Source of the DNA: Rahnella ecdela
GTDB taxonomy: Bacteria; Pseudomonadota; Gammaproteobacteria; Enterobacterales; Enterobacteriaceae
Direction: 5' to 3'
Assembly (NCBI RefSeq): GCF_019049625.1
Contig: NZ_JAFMOY010000113.1
Coordinates: 1-64,000 of the forward strand
Length of the DNA: 64,000 bases
Shown: positions 26,784 to 35,640 of the stretch, piece by piece
Layout: every line of letters starts with the position of its first letter
Position numbering within the stretch: the stretch's first letter is position 1
Notes under the pieces: generated by a model
What the model was told of the DNA's origin: nothing
Seen by the model: only the letters and a program-made list of their open reading frames with translations
Database searches by the model: none
Position numbers and translations under genes: made by a program

Positions 26784-27617
26784 ATGAACCAGTCAAAATT
26801 ATTCTTTATCACCGGCGTCAGCAGCGGATTTGGCCGCGCGCTGGCGCAAGAGGCTCTTAAAGCCGGACACCGTGTGGTCGGCACGTTGCGTAATCTACAA
26901 GACTGCACAGATTTCGATGCGCTGGCGCCGGGTCGTAGTTTTGGCCGCGTGCTGGATGTCACCAATTTCGATGCTATCGCCCCGCTGGCTGCGACTGTGG
27001 AGCAGGAAATCGGAGCCGTCGACATCCTGGTCAATAACGCCGGTTACGGGCATGAAGGGATTTTGGAGGAATCGCCGCTCAGCGAAGCGCTGCATCAGTT
27101 TGACGTCAATGTCTTCGGCGCGGTGGCGGTCATCAAAGCGTTTCTGCCCTATTTTCGCCCGCGTCGCGCCGGACATATTCTGAACATCACCTCGATGGGC
27201 GGATTTATCACCCTGCCCGGCATCAGCTATTACTGCGGCAGTAAATTCGCCTTGCAGGGGATTTCTGAAACGCTGTCCAAAGAGCTGAAGCCGTTCAATA
27301 TTGCCGTCACCGCCATTCAGCCGGGGTCGTTCAGAACCGACTGGGCTGGACGCTCAATGGTGCGCTCTGCGCGCAGCATCAGCGATTATGACGATAGTTT
27401 CGGTCCCGTTCGCGAAACCCGTGAAAAACGCAGCGGTCACCAGCCGGGGGATCCGCAAAAAGCCGCGCAGGCTATTTTGCACCTGGTGAACTCGCCTGAA
27501 CCCCCCGCTTCTCTTCTGCTGGGCAGCGACGCGGTGAAATTCGTCAGGGAAAAACTGCAACAAATGCACGCCAATATTGATGCGTGGGAAGAAGTGAGTC
27601 GTTCGACCGATGGCTGA
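26784..27617 (+). CDS. Short-chain dehydrogenase/reductase
   Basis: The 277-residue classical SDR has a Rossmann motif TGVSSGFGRALA (TGxxxGxG), NNAGYG, the catalytic Ser in NITSMGG and YCGSK (YxxxK). The extended tail fits the group of NADP-dependent enzymes that reduce aldehydes or ketones. GGAGGAG directly upstream sets the start. Its substrate is not readable. Divergence from the AraC gene suggests inducible expression, perhaps by carbonyl compounds. Confidence 0.9.
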   Translation: MNQSKLFFITGVSSGFGRALAQEALKAGHRVVGTLRNLQDCTDFDALAPGRSFGRVLDVTNFDAIAPLAATVEQEIGAVDILVNNAGYGHEGILEESPLSEALHQFDVNVFGAVAVIKAFLPYFRPRRAGHILNITSMGGFITLPGISYYCGSKFALQGISETLSKELKPFNIAVTAIQPGSFRTDWAGRSMVRSARSISDYDDSFGPVRETREKRSGHQPGDPQKAAQAILHLVNSPEPPASLLLGSDAVKFVREKLQQMHANIDAWEEVSRSTDG

Positions 27618-27717
27618 AACAATTTTTTGCGAAACGCTTTTTGCTTAAACTCTCTTTTAAGATTCCCGGTCAGCGCTTTTCTATCAGACTGCGCTATTCT
27701 GTTCAGACACTGAAATC

Positions 27718-27737
27718 ATCCTGCCTGCGGGCAGGAT
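27718..27737 (+). promoter_or_regulatory. Hairpin in the corA leader
   Basis: A perfect 8-bp stem (ATCCTGCC / GGCAGGAT) with a TGCG loop lies 29 bases upstream of the corA start. It has no T run. It may be a leader structure of corA or a weak terminator of the preceding gene. Confidence 0.4.
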
Positions 27738-27766
27738 TTCCGTCTGAATAACAATCGGGTAAAACA

Positions 27767-28774
27767 ATGAACTCCATTTCTAACGAAGATAAAAAACCCA
27801 GCTGCGATTCAGTGATCAACAGCGTGGCTTACCGCAACGGTAAGCGTTTGCAGGATGTCACGGTCGAAGACATCAGCGAAGTATTGAAAGAGCCGGATAC
27901 TTTCGTCTGGCTGGGGTTATGGCAACCTGAAGATGCCTATATGCGCAGCATTCAGGAAGAATTCGGCCTGCACGACCTGGCGATTGAAGATGCGCTGACC
28001 GCCCATCAGCGGCCAAAAATCGAGCAGTACGGTGAATCGCTGTTTATCGTTACGCACACAGCCCAGAAAGTGAATGAAACCATCGAGTACGGCGAAACGC
28101 ATCTGTTTCTCGGTAAAAACTTCCTGATTACCATCCGCCACGGCGCGTCATCGAGCTATAAAGAAATCCGCAAACACGCTGAAGAACGCCCTGAAATGAT
28201 GAGCAAAGGGCCGGGCTACGCGCTGTATTGCGTGCTGGATTCCATCGTTGATAATTATCTGGAAATTCTGCATCAGTACACAGAGCAGTTTGATGCCATT
28301 GAAAAAATGATGTTCCAGAACACCTTTAATCAGCAGGCGGTTCAGCAGGTTTACAGCCTGAGGCGTGACCTGCTTTCACTGCGCAACGCCGCCGTGCCGA
28401 TGGAAGATATCTGTAATCAGCTCAGTCATCACTTTGAAGAACTGGTTCCAAAAAGCCTGCGCGCTTATATCCGTGACGTTCAGGATCACGCCAATCAGGT
28501 GATCCGCACCACTGACGATATGCGCGAAATGTTATCGAACGCCATGCACGTCAATCTGGCGCTGGTATCGGTGCATCAGAACGAAGTGGTTCAGCGACTG
28601 GCGGGCTGGGGAGCGATTCTGGCAATCCCGACGGTCATTTTCAGCCTGTACGGCATGAACTTTAAAAACATGCCTGAGCTCAATGACTGGTGGGGATACC
28701 CGGTGACGCTCGGCGTGACCGTCGCCGGTTGCGCATGGCTTTACTGGAAACTCAAACGTTCCGGCTGGCTGTAA
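27767..28774 (+). CDS. CorA-family Mg2+/Co2+ transporter
   Basis: The 335-residue protein has a large soluble cytoplasmic domain and two C-terminal membrane helices. The invariant selectivity motif is present as YGMNF (GMN) after the first helix (GAILAIPTVIFSLYGMNF). The protein ends with a second helix and a basic tail (LKRSGWL). The family forms pentameric channels for magnesium, cobalt or nickel. It is longer and distinct from E. coli CorA (316 residues), and could instead be a ZntB-like member. A hairpin terminator follows at 28812-28838. Confidence 0.88.
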   Translation: MNSISNEDKKPSCDSVINSVAYRNGKRLQDVTVEDISEVLKEPDTFVWLGLWQPEDAYMRSIQEEFGLHDLAIEDALTAHQRPKIEQYGESLFIVTHTAQKVNETIEYGETHLFLGKNFLITIRHGASSSYKEIRKHAEERPEMMSKGPGYALYCVLDSIVDNYLEILHQYTEQFDAIEKMMFQNTFNQQAVQQVYSLRRDLLSLRNAAVPMEDICNQLSHHFEELVPKSLRAYIRDVQDHANQVIRTTDDMREMLSNAMHVNLALVSVHQNEVVQRLAGWGAILAIPTVIFSLYGMNFKNMPELNDWWGYPVTLGVTVAGCAWLYWKLKRSGWL

Positions 28775-28788
28775 GGTAATTATTACCT
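28774..28788. repeat. Palindrome at the corA stop
   Basis: AGGTAAT-T-ATTACCT is a perfect 15-base palindrome that begins at the last base of the corA stop codon. It may be part of 3' end processing or a protein site; its function is unknown. Confidence 0.5.
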
Positions 28789-28811
28789 GAAGCCACAGGT
28801 TAATTAACATG

Positions 28812-28838
28812 CGAATAACAGAACCGCTGTTATTCGCA
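28812..28838 (+). terminator. Terminator after corA
   Basis: A perfect 11-bp stem (GCGAATAACAG / CTGTTATTCGC) with a 5-base loop is followed by an AT-rich run (AATCTTTAATTTT). Confidence 0.75.
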
Positions 28839-28950
28839 ATCTTTAATTTTCCTGACAATTAAGTTGGCGCTTATTCTGTTTCTTTCTTTCCTCTTCACAT
28901 TATTTCCTTATATACTCGGCCACATCTTCCTTACACAAATAATATTCATC

Positions 28951-29370
28951 ATGTCAGTACGTTTCGCGATTTCACAGTTTATGCATTCACTGCGCTTGCC
29001 TGGCAAGCGGGTCAGTGCGTTGCTGTTCGCGTTGTGCTGGCTGATTCTGAATTCCCAGCTGGCGCTCGCCAGCCACCAGTGCAATATGCGCCCGCCGGTG
29101 GAACCTACCGCGATGTCGCATAACATCACCATGCAAATGCCTGATTCCCCTGAGCATATGCAAAGTCAGTCGGTGCTGTGTGAGAAGCATTGCGTACCGG
29201 AAAGAACCCAGTCCGACAGCGGTTCTGCCCCGGTCGTTGCCCTGCCGGTTGTCCCGACATTAGCCATGATTACCGTCGATGCCAGCACTGCGGTCACCAC
29301 GGCTGACTGGGTCGCACCTCGGGTTATTGCGCCTCCCGCCGAAGTCCAGTTCTGCCGATACAGAGAATAG
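28951..29370 (+). CDS. Exported Met/His/Cys-rich protein ahead of the cus genes
   Basis: The 139-residue product starts at ATG 28951. It has a basic N-terminus and a hydrophobic signal (VSALLFALCWLILNSQLALA) ending near residue 39. The following segment is unusually rich in potential copper ligands: SHQCNMRPP, MSHNITMQMPDSPEHMQ and LCEKHC. The position, 110 bp before cusF on the same strand, supports a periplasmic copper- or silver-binding role, perhaps like the small DUF2946-type proteins found beside copper genes. That family link is a guess from memory. Confidence 0.65.
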   Translation: MSVRFAISQFMHSLRLPGKRVSALLFALCWLILNSQLALASHQCNMRPPVEPTAMSHNITMQMPDSPEHMQSQSVLCEKHCVPERTQSDSGSAPVVALPVVPTLAMITVDASTAVTTADWVAPRVIAPPAEVQFCRYRE

Positions 29371-29480
29371 CCCCTGCTGCCTGAGTGTTTTTTGCGCTCA
29401 ATATTCAATGAAATGTATTTGCCATTTATAGGTAAAAACAATGGCTGATTTTATCTGATGACAGTATTGGAGTTATTCCC

Positions 29481-29816
29481 ATGCGTGCAATTTTCAATTT
29501 AATTTTCGTTAGTCTTTTCTTTATTCCCTTTTATTCCTTCGCAGATTCTATGCCGATGGAAAACGCCCCTGTGGCAATGCAGCAAAATACCCAGACGTAT
29601 GAGTCCGAAGGCGTGATCACTCAGTGGCAATCTGACCGCGTGAGCATTTCCCATCACGCCATTCCTGCGCTGAAATGGCCGGCGATGACCATGAATTTCC
29701 GTCTGCCGCCTGAAATAGCCACCCGTTCCCTGCCTGCCGGAACACCCGTCGCCTTTAGCTTTGTCAAAACTGAAACCGCTTATCAGTTGCAGACTCTGAC
29801 ACCGCTGAAACGCTGA
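29481..29816 (+). CDS. cusF: CusF-like periplasmic copper/silver chaperone
   Basis: This 111-residue protein has a Sec signal (NLIFVSLFFIPFYSFA) and one small OB-like domain. The metal site of CusF is clear in HHAIPALKWPAMTMNF, with the His, the Trp that caps the Cu(I)/Ag(I) ion, and the two Met ligands in the MTM motif. It hands metal to CusB/CusA. A GGAG site precedes the ATG. It is the first recognised gene of the cusFCBA-type operon. Confidence 0.92.
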   Translation: MRAIFNLIFVSLFFIPFYSFADSMPMENAPVAMQQNTQTYESEGVITQWQSDRVSISHHAIPALKWPAMTMNFRLPPEIATRSLPAGTPVAFSFVKTETAYQLQTLTPLKR

Positions 29817-29830
29817 CCGGGAGTTCCATC

Positions 29831-31084
29831 ATGTTTAACTTACCGCGTCACCCGGGGGTGACGTGGCAATGGCTGCTGGCTTTTGTGCCGGTCAGCGCCT
29901 TTGCCACACCTGTGACTTTGCCGCAGGCGCTGGTCGCCGCGCAGGATTATTCCGCCGAGCTTTCCGCCAGCCGCCATCAGATCAATGCACTGGATAACCG
30001 TGCGGATTCGGCGATGCAGCTGCCGGATCCGAAGCTGAAATTTGGTATCGAAAACGTGCCGGTCAGCGGCGGCAATACCGACCGCTTTACCCGCGAAGGT
30101 ATGACGATGGAGCGTATCGGCATCATGCAGGATTACGTCAGCAGCGATAAACGCGAGCGCAAAGCCGATACGCTGCGTGCTGAATCCCGTCAGGTCGCCG
30201 CCACCAGCGAGAGTATCCGGGCACGTTTACATCGCGATGCTGCGCTGGCCTGGATGGAACTGGCCATCGGCGAGCAAAACGTCAGCCAGATACAAAAACT
30301 GGTGGATGAAAGCTCTCGTCAGATTGGCGTCTCACGCGGCAGTGTCAGCAGCGGAAGTTCGCTGCCTGCTTCCGTGCTGGATGCCCGGCTGACGCTCATC
30401 AGCATGCAGGACAAACTCACCCAGGCGGAACGTGATGTTCAGCTGGCGCGTACCCGTTTAAGCCAGCTGACCGGTATCGACCAGCCGGAGATCAACGGCG
30501 CTGTTCCGGACGTGATCGCCCTGCCGGTTCAGGTTTCACAGTCGGGCAGCGTGGAACAGCATCCTGAAATTATTCAGGCACGGCGTGAGGCGGAAGTCGC
30601 GCAGGCAAAATCCTCGCAATCGGCGATTGCCGCACTGCCGGATGTCGGCGTAGAGGTGTATTACGCTCACCGCGCTGACAGTTATGAGGATCTGGCGGGA
30701 GTGATGTTTACCGTCGATCTGCCGCTGTTTACCGCGTCGCGTCAGGATAAAGATCACGCCGCCGATCAGTCGATGGCGATGGAAAGCAACGACCGGCTGG
30801 CGCAACTGGTGCGCGACCATCAGGCGCAGCTGACCAGTTTGCTGGCGCAGTATCAGGCCGCCAGCACGCTCTGGCAGCGGCAAAAAAATGACGTAATCCC
30901 GCTGCAACGCCAGCGTATCAGCGTAATTCAGGCGCAGTACCGCGCCGGAAAAAGCAGCCTGAACGAAGTCCTCGACGCGCGCCGCTCCCTGCTGGACAGC
31001 CAGCTGGCTGAACGTAATGCCGAACTTGCGGTGGCCCGTTACTGGGTCGCCCTGCGCTATCTTGCGCCACAGGAGAATCAATAA
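29831..31084 (+). CDS. CusC/CzcC-like outer-membrane efflux channel
   Basis: The 417-residue TolC-family protein has a cleavable signal (LLAFVPVSAFA) but no lipobox Cys, so it resembles CzcC/SilC-type channels more than the lipoprotein CusC of E. coli. Two repeated helical regions are visible, the second with YRAGKSSLNEVLDARRSLLDSQLAE. GGGAG precedes the start, and its stop overlaps the cusB start by one base. It forms the outer-membrane exit of the Cu(I)/Ag(I) pump. Confidence 0.9.
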   Translation: MFNLPRHPGVTWQWLLAFVPVSAFATPVTLPQALVAAQDYSAELSASRHQINALDNRADSAMQLPDPKLKFGIENVPVSGGNTDRFTREGMTMERIGIMQDYVSSDKRERKADTLRAESRQVAATSESIRARLHRDAALAWMELAIGEQNVSQIQKLVDESSRQIGVSRGSVSSGSSLPASVLDARLTLISMQDKLTQAERDVQLARTRLSQLTGIDQPEINGAVPDVIALPVQVSQSGSVEQHPEIIQARREAEVAQAKSSQSAIAALPDVGVEVYYAHRADSYEDLAGVMFTVDLPLFTASRQDKDHAADQSMAMESNDRLAQLVRDHQAQLTSLLAQYQAASTLWQRQKNDVIPLQRQRISVIQAQYRAGKSSLNEVLDARRSLLDSQLAERNAELAVARYWVALRYLAPQENQ

Positions 31085-32325
31085 TGACGGGTACGAAAAC
31101 TTACAGCCTGCTGGCTGTCGCCATTGTGGCCGCACTGGCCGCCGGTTACGTTGCAGGCCGCCACAGCCAGCCTGCAAAAACTCAGGCTTCAGCCGTTCCC
31201 GCCGAACGCAAAGTGCTGTACTGGTATGACCCTATGACGCCGGATCAGCGTTTCGATAAGCCGGGTAAATCACCGTTTATGGATATGGATCTGATGCCGC
31301 GTTATGCCGATGAAGTGGCGGATGACGGCGGAGTCACGGTCAGCGCCCGCCAGCAGCAAAATCTCGGCATGCGCAGTGAAAAGGTACAGCGCCGGAAGTT
31401 ATCCGCCCCGCTGAATGTTTACGGCACGGTCAGCGCTGATGAGCGCAGCCTGCGTATGGTCGCAGCGCGGGCGAACGGTTTAGTCGAAAAGTTGTATGTC
31501 GCCGCCAGCCAGCAGCCGGTGAAAAAAGGTCAGAAACTGGCGACGCTGTGGATACCCGACTGGACCGCCGCGCAGCAGGAATATCTGGCGGTGCGTCAGC
31601 TGGGTGACCGCAATCTGTCAGCCGCCGCCCGCCAGCGTCTGGCCTTGCAGTTTATGCCGGAAGACGTTCTGCGCCGCGTCGATAAAACAGGTCACCCGCA
31701 AACCCGCATCGACGTGCTCGCGCCGGAAGACGGTTATCTCAGCCAGCTTTTCGTGCGCGAAGGCGCACAGGTCAGCGCCACTCAGCCGTTGTTCGAACTG
31801 ACCAGCCTGAAACAGGTGTGGATCGTGATGGATTATCCGCCTTCCGCCGCCGGGCAGATTCAGACGGGCAGCAAAGTTACCGCCAGCACCGACAGCCAGC
31901 CGGGGGAAGTATTTCACGGCACGGTCAGCGAATTACTGCCGGATGTCGATGCCGTCAGCCGCACGCTGAAAGCCCGCGTGGTGATGGATAATCCGCGGGA
32001 GAAACTGCGTCCCGGTATGTACCTGAATTTGTCGCCGGATATCTGCGCCCAAACTGACGTTCTGGCGATTCCACAAGAGGCACTTATCCAGACCGGCAGC
32101 CGCAATAGCGTGCTGCTCGACGACGGCAACGGGCATTTCACTGCGCAGCCAGTGACCACCGGCGCGACGCGTGATGGCTGGACGCAGGTGCTTTCCGGCC
32201 TCGAAGAAGGTCAGTCTGTTGTCACTTCCGGCCAGTTCCTCATTGATTCCGAAGCCAGCCTGCGCAGCGCGTTGCCTGCTCCCGCCACGCCACCACAAGC
32301 GCATCAGCACGGAGGTGATTTATGA
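31084..32325 (+). CDS. cusB: CusB-like membrane-fusion protein
   Basis: The 413-residue adaptor has an N-terminal anchor/signal ([19 protein letters not shown]) and a heavy-metal-binding region [16 protein letters not shown] with [12 protein letters not shown], where the Met residues receive Cu(I) or Ag(I) from CusF. The barrel-sandwich, helical hairpin and beta-barrel domains follow, and the C-terminus ends in His/Gln-rich residues ([11 protein letters not shown]). It overlaps cusA by four bases (ATGA). It links the RND pump to the outer channel and activates it. Confidence 0.93.
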   Translation: MTGTKTYSLLAVAIVAALAAGYVAGRHSQPAKTQASAVPAERKVLYWYDPMTPDQRFDKPGKSPFMDMDLMPRYADEVADDGGVTVSARQQQNLGMRSEKVQRRKLSAPLNVYGTVSADERSLRMVAARANGLVEKLYVAASQQPVKKGQKLATLWIPDWTAAQQEYLAVRQLGDRNLSAAARQRLALQFMPEDVLRRVDKTGHPQTRIDVLAPEDGYLSQLFVREGAQVSATQPLFELTSLKQVWIVMDYPPSAAGQIQTGSKVTASTDSQPGEVFHGTVSELLPDVDAVSRTLKARVVMDNPREKLRPGMYLNLSPDICAQTDVLAIPQEALIQTGSRNSVLLDDGNGHFTAQPVTTGATRDGWTQVLSGLEEGQSVVTSGQFLIDSEASLRSALPAPATPPQAHQHGGDL

Positions 32326-35300
32326 TTGCCGCCGTGATCCGCTGGTCGCTGAAAAACCGGCTTCTGGTTCTGCTCGCCACGCTGATGATGGCGGGCTGGG
32401 GCATCTGGTCATTGCAAAAAGCACCGCTCGACGCGCTGCCGGATCTCTCTGACGTACAGGTGATCGTGCGCGTCAGTTATCCGGGCAAAGCGCCGCAAAT
32501 CATCGAAGATCAGGTGACGTATCCGCTGACCACCACACTGCTGTCGGTGCCCGGCGCGAAAACCGTGCGCGGCTTTTCGATGTTCGGCGATGCCTACGTT
32601 TATGTGCTGTTCGATGACGGCACCGATCCTTACTGGGCACGTTCGCGCGTGCTGGAATATCTGAGCCAGGTGCAATCCTCGCTGCCCGCCGGAGCCAAAG
32701 CCTCGCTGGGCCCGGATGCCACCGGCGTCGGCTGGATTTATGAATATGCGCTGATCGACAAAACCGGCAAACACAGCCTCGAACAGCTGCGCGCCCTGCA
32801 GGACTGGACGCTACGTTATGACCTGAAAACCGTGCCGAATGTGTCTGAAGTTGCCAGCATCGGCGGCATGGTGCGCCAGTATCAGGTGGTGGCGGATCCA
32901 CAGCGGATGCGCGCCCGTGGCGTAACGCATCAGCAGTTAGTCAGCGCATTGCAAAATGCCAATCAGGAAAGCAGCGGTTCGCTTCTGGAAATGGGCGAAG
33001 CCGAATACATGGTGCGCACTTCCGGCTATCTCAAAAGTCTGGAGGATTTCAACAATGTGGTAGTGACGGTGAACAGCGGCATTCCGGTGCTGCTCTCGGA
33101 TGTCGCGACCGTGCGCACCGGGCCAGAACTGCGGCGCGGCGTGGCGGAACTCAACGGTGAAGGCGAAGTGGCGGGCGGCGTGATTGTCATGCGCTCAGGC
33201 AAAAACGCGCTGGAAACGCTGAAAGCGGTGAAAGTTCGGCTGAACGCGCTGGCCCGCACACTGCCTGCTGGCGTGGAAATCGTGCCTGTCTATGACCGCC
33301 AGCCGCTGATCGAACACGCCGTCGAAACGCTGTCGCACAAACTGCTGGAAGAATTCGTGGTCGTGGCGGTGGTCTGCGCACTGTTCCTGTTCCACTTCCG
33401 CTCAGCGCTGGTGGCGGTTATCACCCTGCCGCTTGGCATTCTCGGCGCATTTATCGTCATGCATTATCAGGGGGTCAGCGCCAATATTATGTCGCTCGGC
33501 GGTATCGCAATTGCCATCGGCGCGATGGTCGATGCGGCGATTGTGATGATCGAGAATATGCACAAGGTGCTGGAGCAATGGCGGCACGACCATCCCGGCC
33601 AGCAGCCGACGTCTGCCGATTACTGGAAAGTGTCTGAGCGAGCAGCCACGGAAGTGGGTCCTGCGCTGTTTTGCAGTCTGCTGATCATCACCCTGTCGTT
33701 TATTCCGGTGTTTTCACTCGAGGCACAGGAAGGCCGGATGTTCTCACCGCTGGCATTCACTAAAACCTACGCGATGGCGGTGTCTGCCGGGCTGGGGATT
33801 ACGCTGGTACCGGTGCTGATGGGCTATTTTATTCGCGGAAAAATCCCTGATGAAAACGCCAGCCCGATCAACCGCTGGCTGATTGCCGTCTATCAGCCGG
33901 TGCTTACGGCGGTGCTGAAACACCCGAAAACCACGCTGTTATGCAGCGGCCTGTTTCTGCTGATATCGCTGTATCCGCTGGCGAAACTTGGCAGTGAATT
34001 TATGCCGCCGCTCGATGAAGGCGACCTGCTGTATATGCCCTCGACGCTGCCGGGGATTTCTGCCCGTGAAGCCGCGCATTTATTGCAGCAGACGGACCGG
34101 TTAATCAAAACCGTGCCGGAAGTCGCCAGCGTATTGGGTAAAGCCGGACGCGCCGACAGCGCCACCGACCCCGCGCCGCTGACCATGATCGAAACCACCA
34201 TCCGCTTTAAACCCCATGACCAGTGGCGGCCGGGCATGACGCCGGACAAACTGGTGACCGAGCTGGATAACGCGGTGAAATTACCCGGCATCGCCAACGT
34301 CTGGGTGCCACCTATCCGTAACCGTCTCGACATGCTGGCGACCGGTATCAAAAGTCCGGTAGGCATCAAGGTAAACGGCAATAACATCGCGCAAATCGAA
34401 GCCGTTGCGCAGCAGATTGAGCATATCGTGAAGCAGGTGCCTGGTGTGACCTCCGCACTGGCGGAAAGGCTGGAAGGCGGACGTTATGTCGATATTGATA
34501 TCAACCGTCGCGAAGCTGCACGTTACGGTGTCACGGTTAGCGAACTGCAATCGCTGGTCTCGACGCTGGTCGGCGGGGAAAATATCGGCGAGACGCTGGA
34601 AGGCCGTGAGCGATATCCGATAAATCTGCGTTATCCGCGTGAACTGCGCGACAACGTACAGTCGCTGCGTGATTTACCGGTGCTGACCGCTTCCGGCGCG
34701 CAGGTGCCACTGTCGGCGCTGGCGTCGGTCAACATCACCGATGGCCCGCCGATGCTGAAAAGCGAAAACGCCCGTTTGTCAGACTGGATCTATGTGGATT
34801 TACGCGGCCGCGATTTGAAATCTGCCGTCGAAGATATGCAGCAGGCGGTGAATCAGCAGGTGAAATTGCCGGAAGGCGTGACGGTAAGCTGGTCGGGGCA
34901 ATTCGAATATCTTGAACGCGCCACGGCAAAACTGAAAATTGTGCTGCCGGTAACGCTGCTGATCATCTTCGTACTGTTGTATGTCACGTTCAGCAGCGTG
35001 CGCGATGCCCTGCTTATCATGGTGACGCTGCCGTTCGCCCTGACCGGCGGGGTCTGGCTGTTGTATCTGCTGAACTTCAATTTATCGGTCGCCGCCGCCG
35101 TAGGTTTTATCGCCCTGGCCGGTGTCGCCGCTGAATTCGGGGTGATCATGGTGCTGTATCTGAATCAGGCGGTGCAGCGCCAGCAAGCAGCCGGTAAAGA
35201 GATGACCGAAGCTGAATTGTGCGATGCCATACACCACGGCGCGGTATTGCGCGTGCGACCAAAAGCCATGACCGTCGCGACCATTATGGCGGGGTTGCTG

Positions 35301-35456
35301 CCGATCATGTGGGGCGGCGGAACCGGTTCAGAAGTGATGCAACGCATTGCCGCACCGATGATCGGCGGGATGGTGAGCGCCCCGTTGCTGTCGATGCTGG
35401 TGATCCCGGTGGTTTATTTGCTGGTGCACAGGAGGCGGGGAAACAAAAATAAATAG
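32322..35456 (+). CDS. cusA: CusA-like heavy-metal RND pump
   Basis: The 1044-residue inner-membrane pump has 12 membrane segments and two large periplasmic loops, and exports Cu(I)/Ag(I) by proton antiport. The three Met residues of the CusA binding site appear conserved in [18 protein letters not shown] and [13 protein letters not shown] (compared with E. coli CusA from memory). The proton-relay region [20 protein letters not shown], typical of HME-RND proteins, is intact. No cusRS two-component genes are in the window, so control must come from elsewhere. Confidence 0.95.
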   Translation: MIAAVIRWSLKNRLLVLLATLMMAGWGIWSLQKAPLDALPDLSDVQVIVRVSYPGKAPQIIEDQVTYPLTTTLLSVPGAKTVRGFSMFGDAYVYVLFDDGTDPYWARSRVLEYLSQVQSSLPAGAKASLGPDATGVGWIYEYALIDKTGKHSLEQLRALQDWTLRYDLKTVPNVSEVASIGGMVRQYQVVADPQRMRARGVTHQQLVSALQNANQESSGSLLEMGEAEYMVRTSGYLKSLEDFNNVVVTVNSGIPVLLSDVATVRTGPELRRGVAELNGEGEVAGGVIVMRSGKNALETLKAVKVRLNALARTLPAGVEIVPVYDRQPLIEHAVETLSHKLLEEFVVVAVVCALFLFHFRSALVAVITLPLGILGAFIVMHYQGVSANIMSLGGIAIAIGAMVDAAIVMIENMHKVLEQWRHDHPGQQPTSADYWKVSERAATEVGPALFCSLLIITLSFIPVFSLEAQEGRMFSPLAFTKTYAMAVSAGLGITLVPVLMGYFIRGKIPDENASPINRWLIAVYQPVLTAVLKHPKTTLLCSGLFLLISLYPLAKLGSEFMPPLDEGDLLYMPSTLPGISAREAAHLLQQTDRLIKTVPEVASVLGKAGRADSATDPAPLTMIETTIRFKPHDQWRPGMTPDKLVTELDNAVKLPGIANVWVPPIRNRLDMLATGIKSPVGIKVNGNNIAQIEAVAQQIEHIVKQVPGVTSALAERLEGGRYVDIDINRREAARYGVTVSELQSLVSTLVGGENIGETLEGRERYPINLRYPRELRDNVQSLRDLPVLTASGAQVPLSALASVNITDGPPMLKSENARLSDWIYVDLRGRDLKSAVEDMQQAVNQQVKLPEGVTVSWSGQFEYLERATAKLKIVLPVTLLIIFVLLYVTFSSVRDALLIMVTLPFALTGGVWLLYLLNFNLSVAAAVGFIALAGVAAEFGVIMVLYLNQAVQRQQAAGKEMTEAELCDAIHHGAVLRVRPKAMTVATIMAGLLPIMWGGGTGSEVMQRIAAPMIGGMVSAPLLSMLVIPVVYLLVHRRRGNKNK

Positions 35457-35461
35457 TTTTT

Positions 35462-35591
35462 TCAGTTGCACTGAACGCTGCTGATGTCAACACCTTGGGA
35501 TTGCAGCCTCAGGTCTGCAACCTCTCATTCAGCAAGCTTTCTGAAACGCCCGTACGATCTTAAATTCAACGGCAGAATGTTTTTATCTTTG
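35462..35591 (+). repeat. Composite repeat region with dispersed repeat copy 2
   Basis: After cusA, TCAGTTGCACTGAA (35462-35475) repeats the 14-mer at 17888-17901. Then 35528-35591 matches 19805-19868 at 53 of 64 bases. The REP-like palindrome at 35591-35618 follows directly. No gene is present. Confidence 0.75.
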
Positions 35592-35618
35592 CTCCTCCCC
35601 CTGCGAAGGGGGAGGAGC
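35591..35618. repeat. REP-like palindrome
   Basis: Arms GCTCCTCCCCC and GGGGGAGGAGC flank TGCGAA, a perfect 11-bp stem. The core CTGCGAAGGGG is shared with 44594-44615. It lies between the convergent cusA and channel genes. Confidence 0.85.
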
Positions 35619-35640
35619 TGACCGGATGATTCATTGGATT

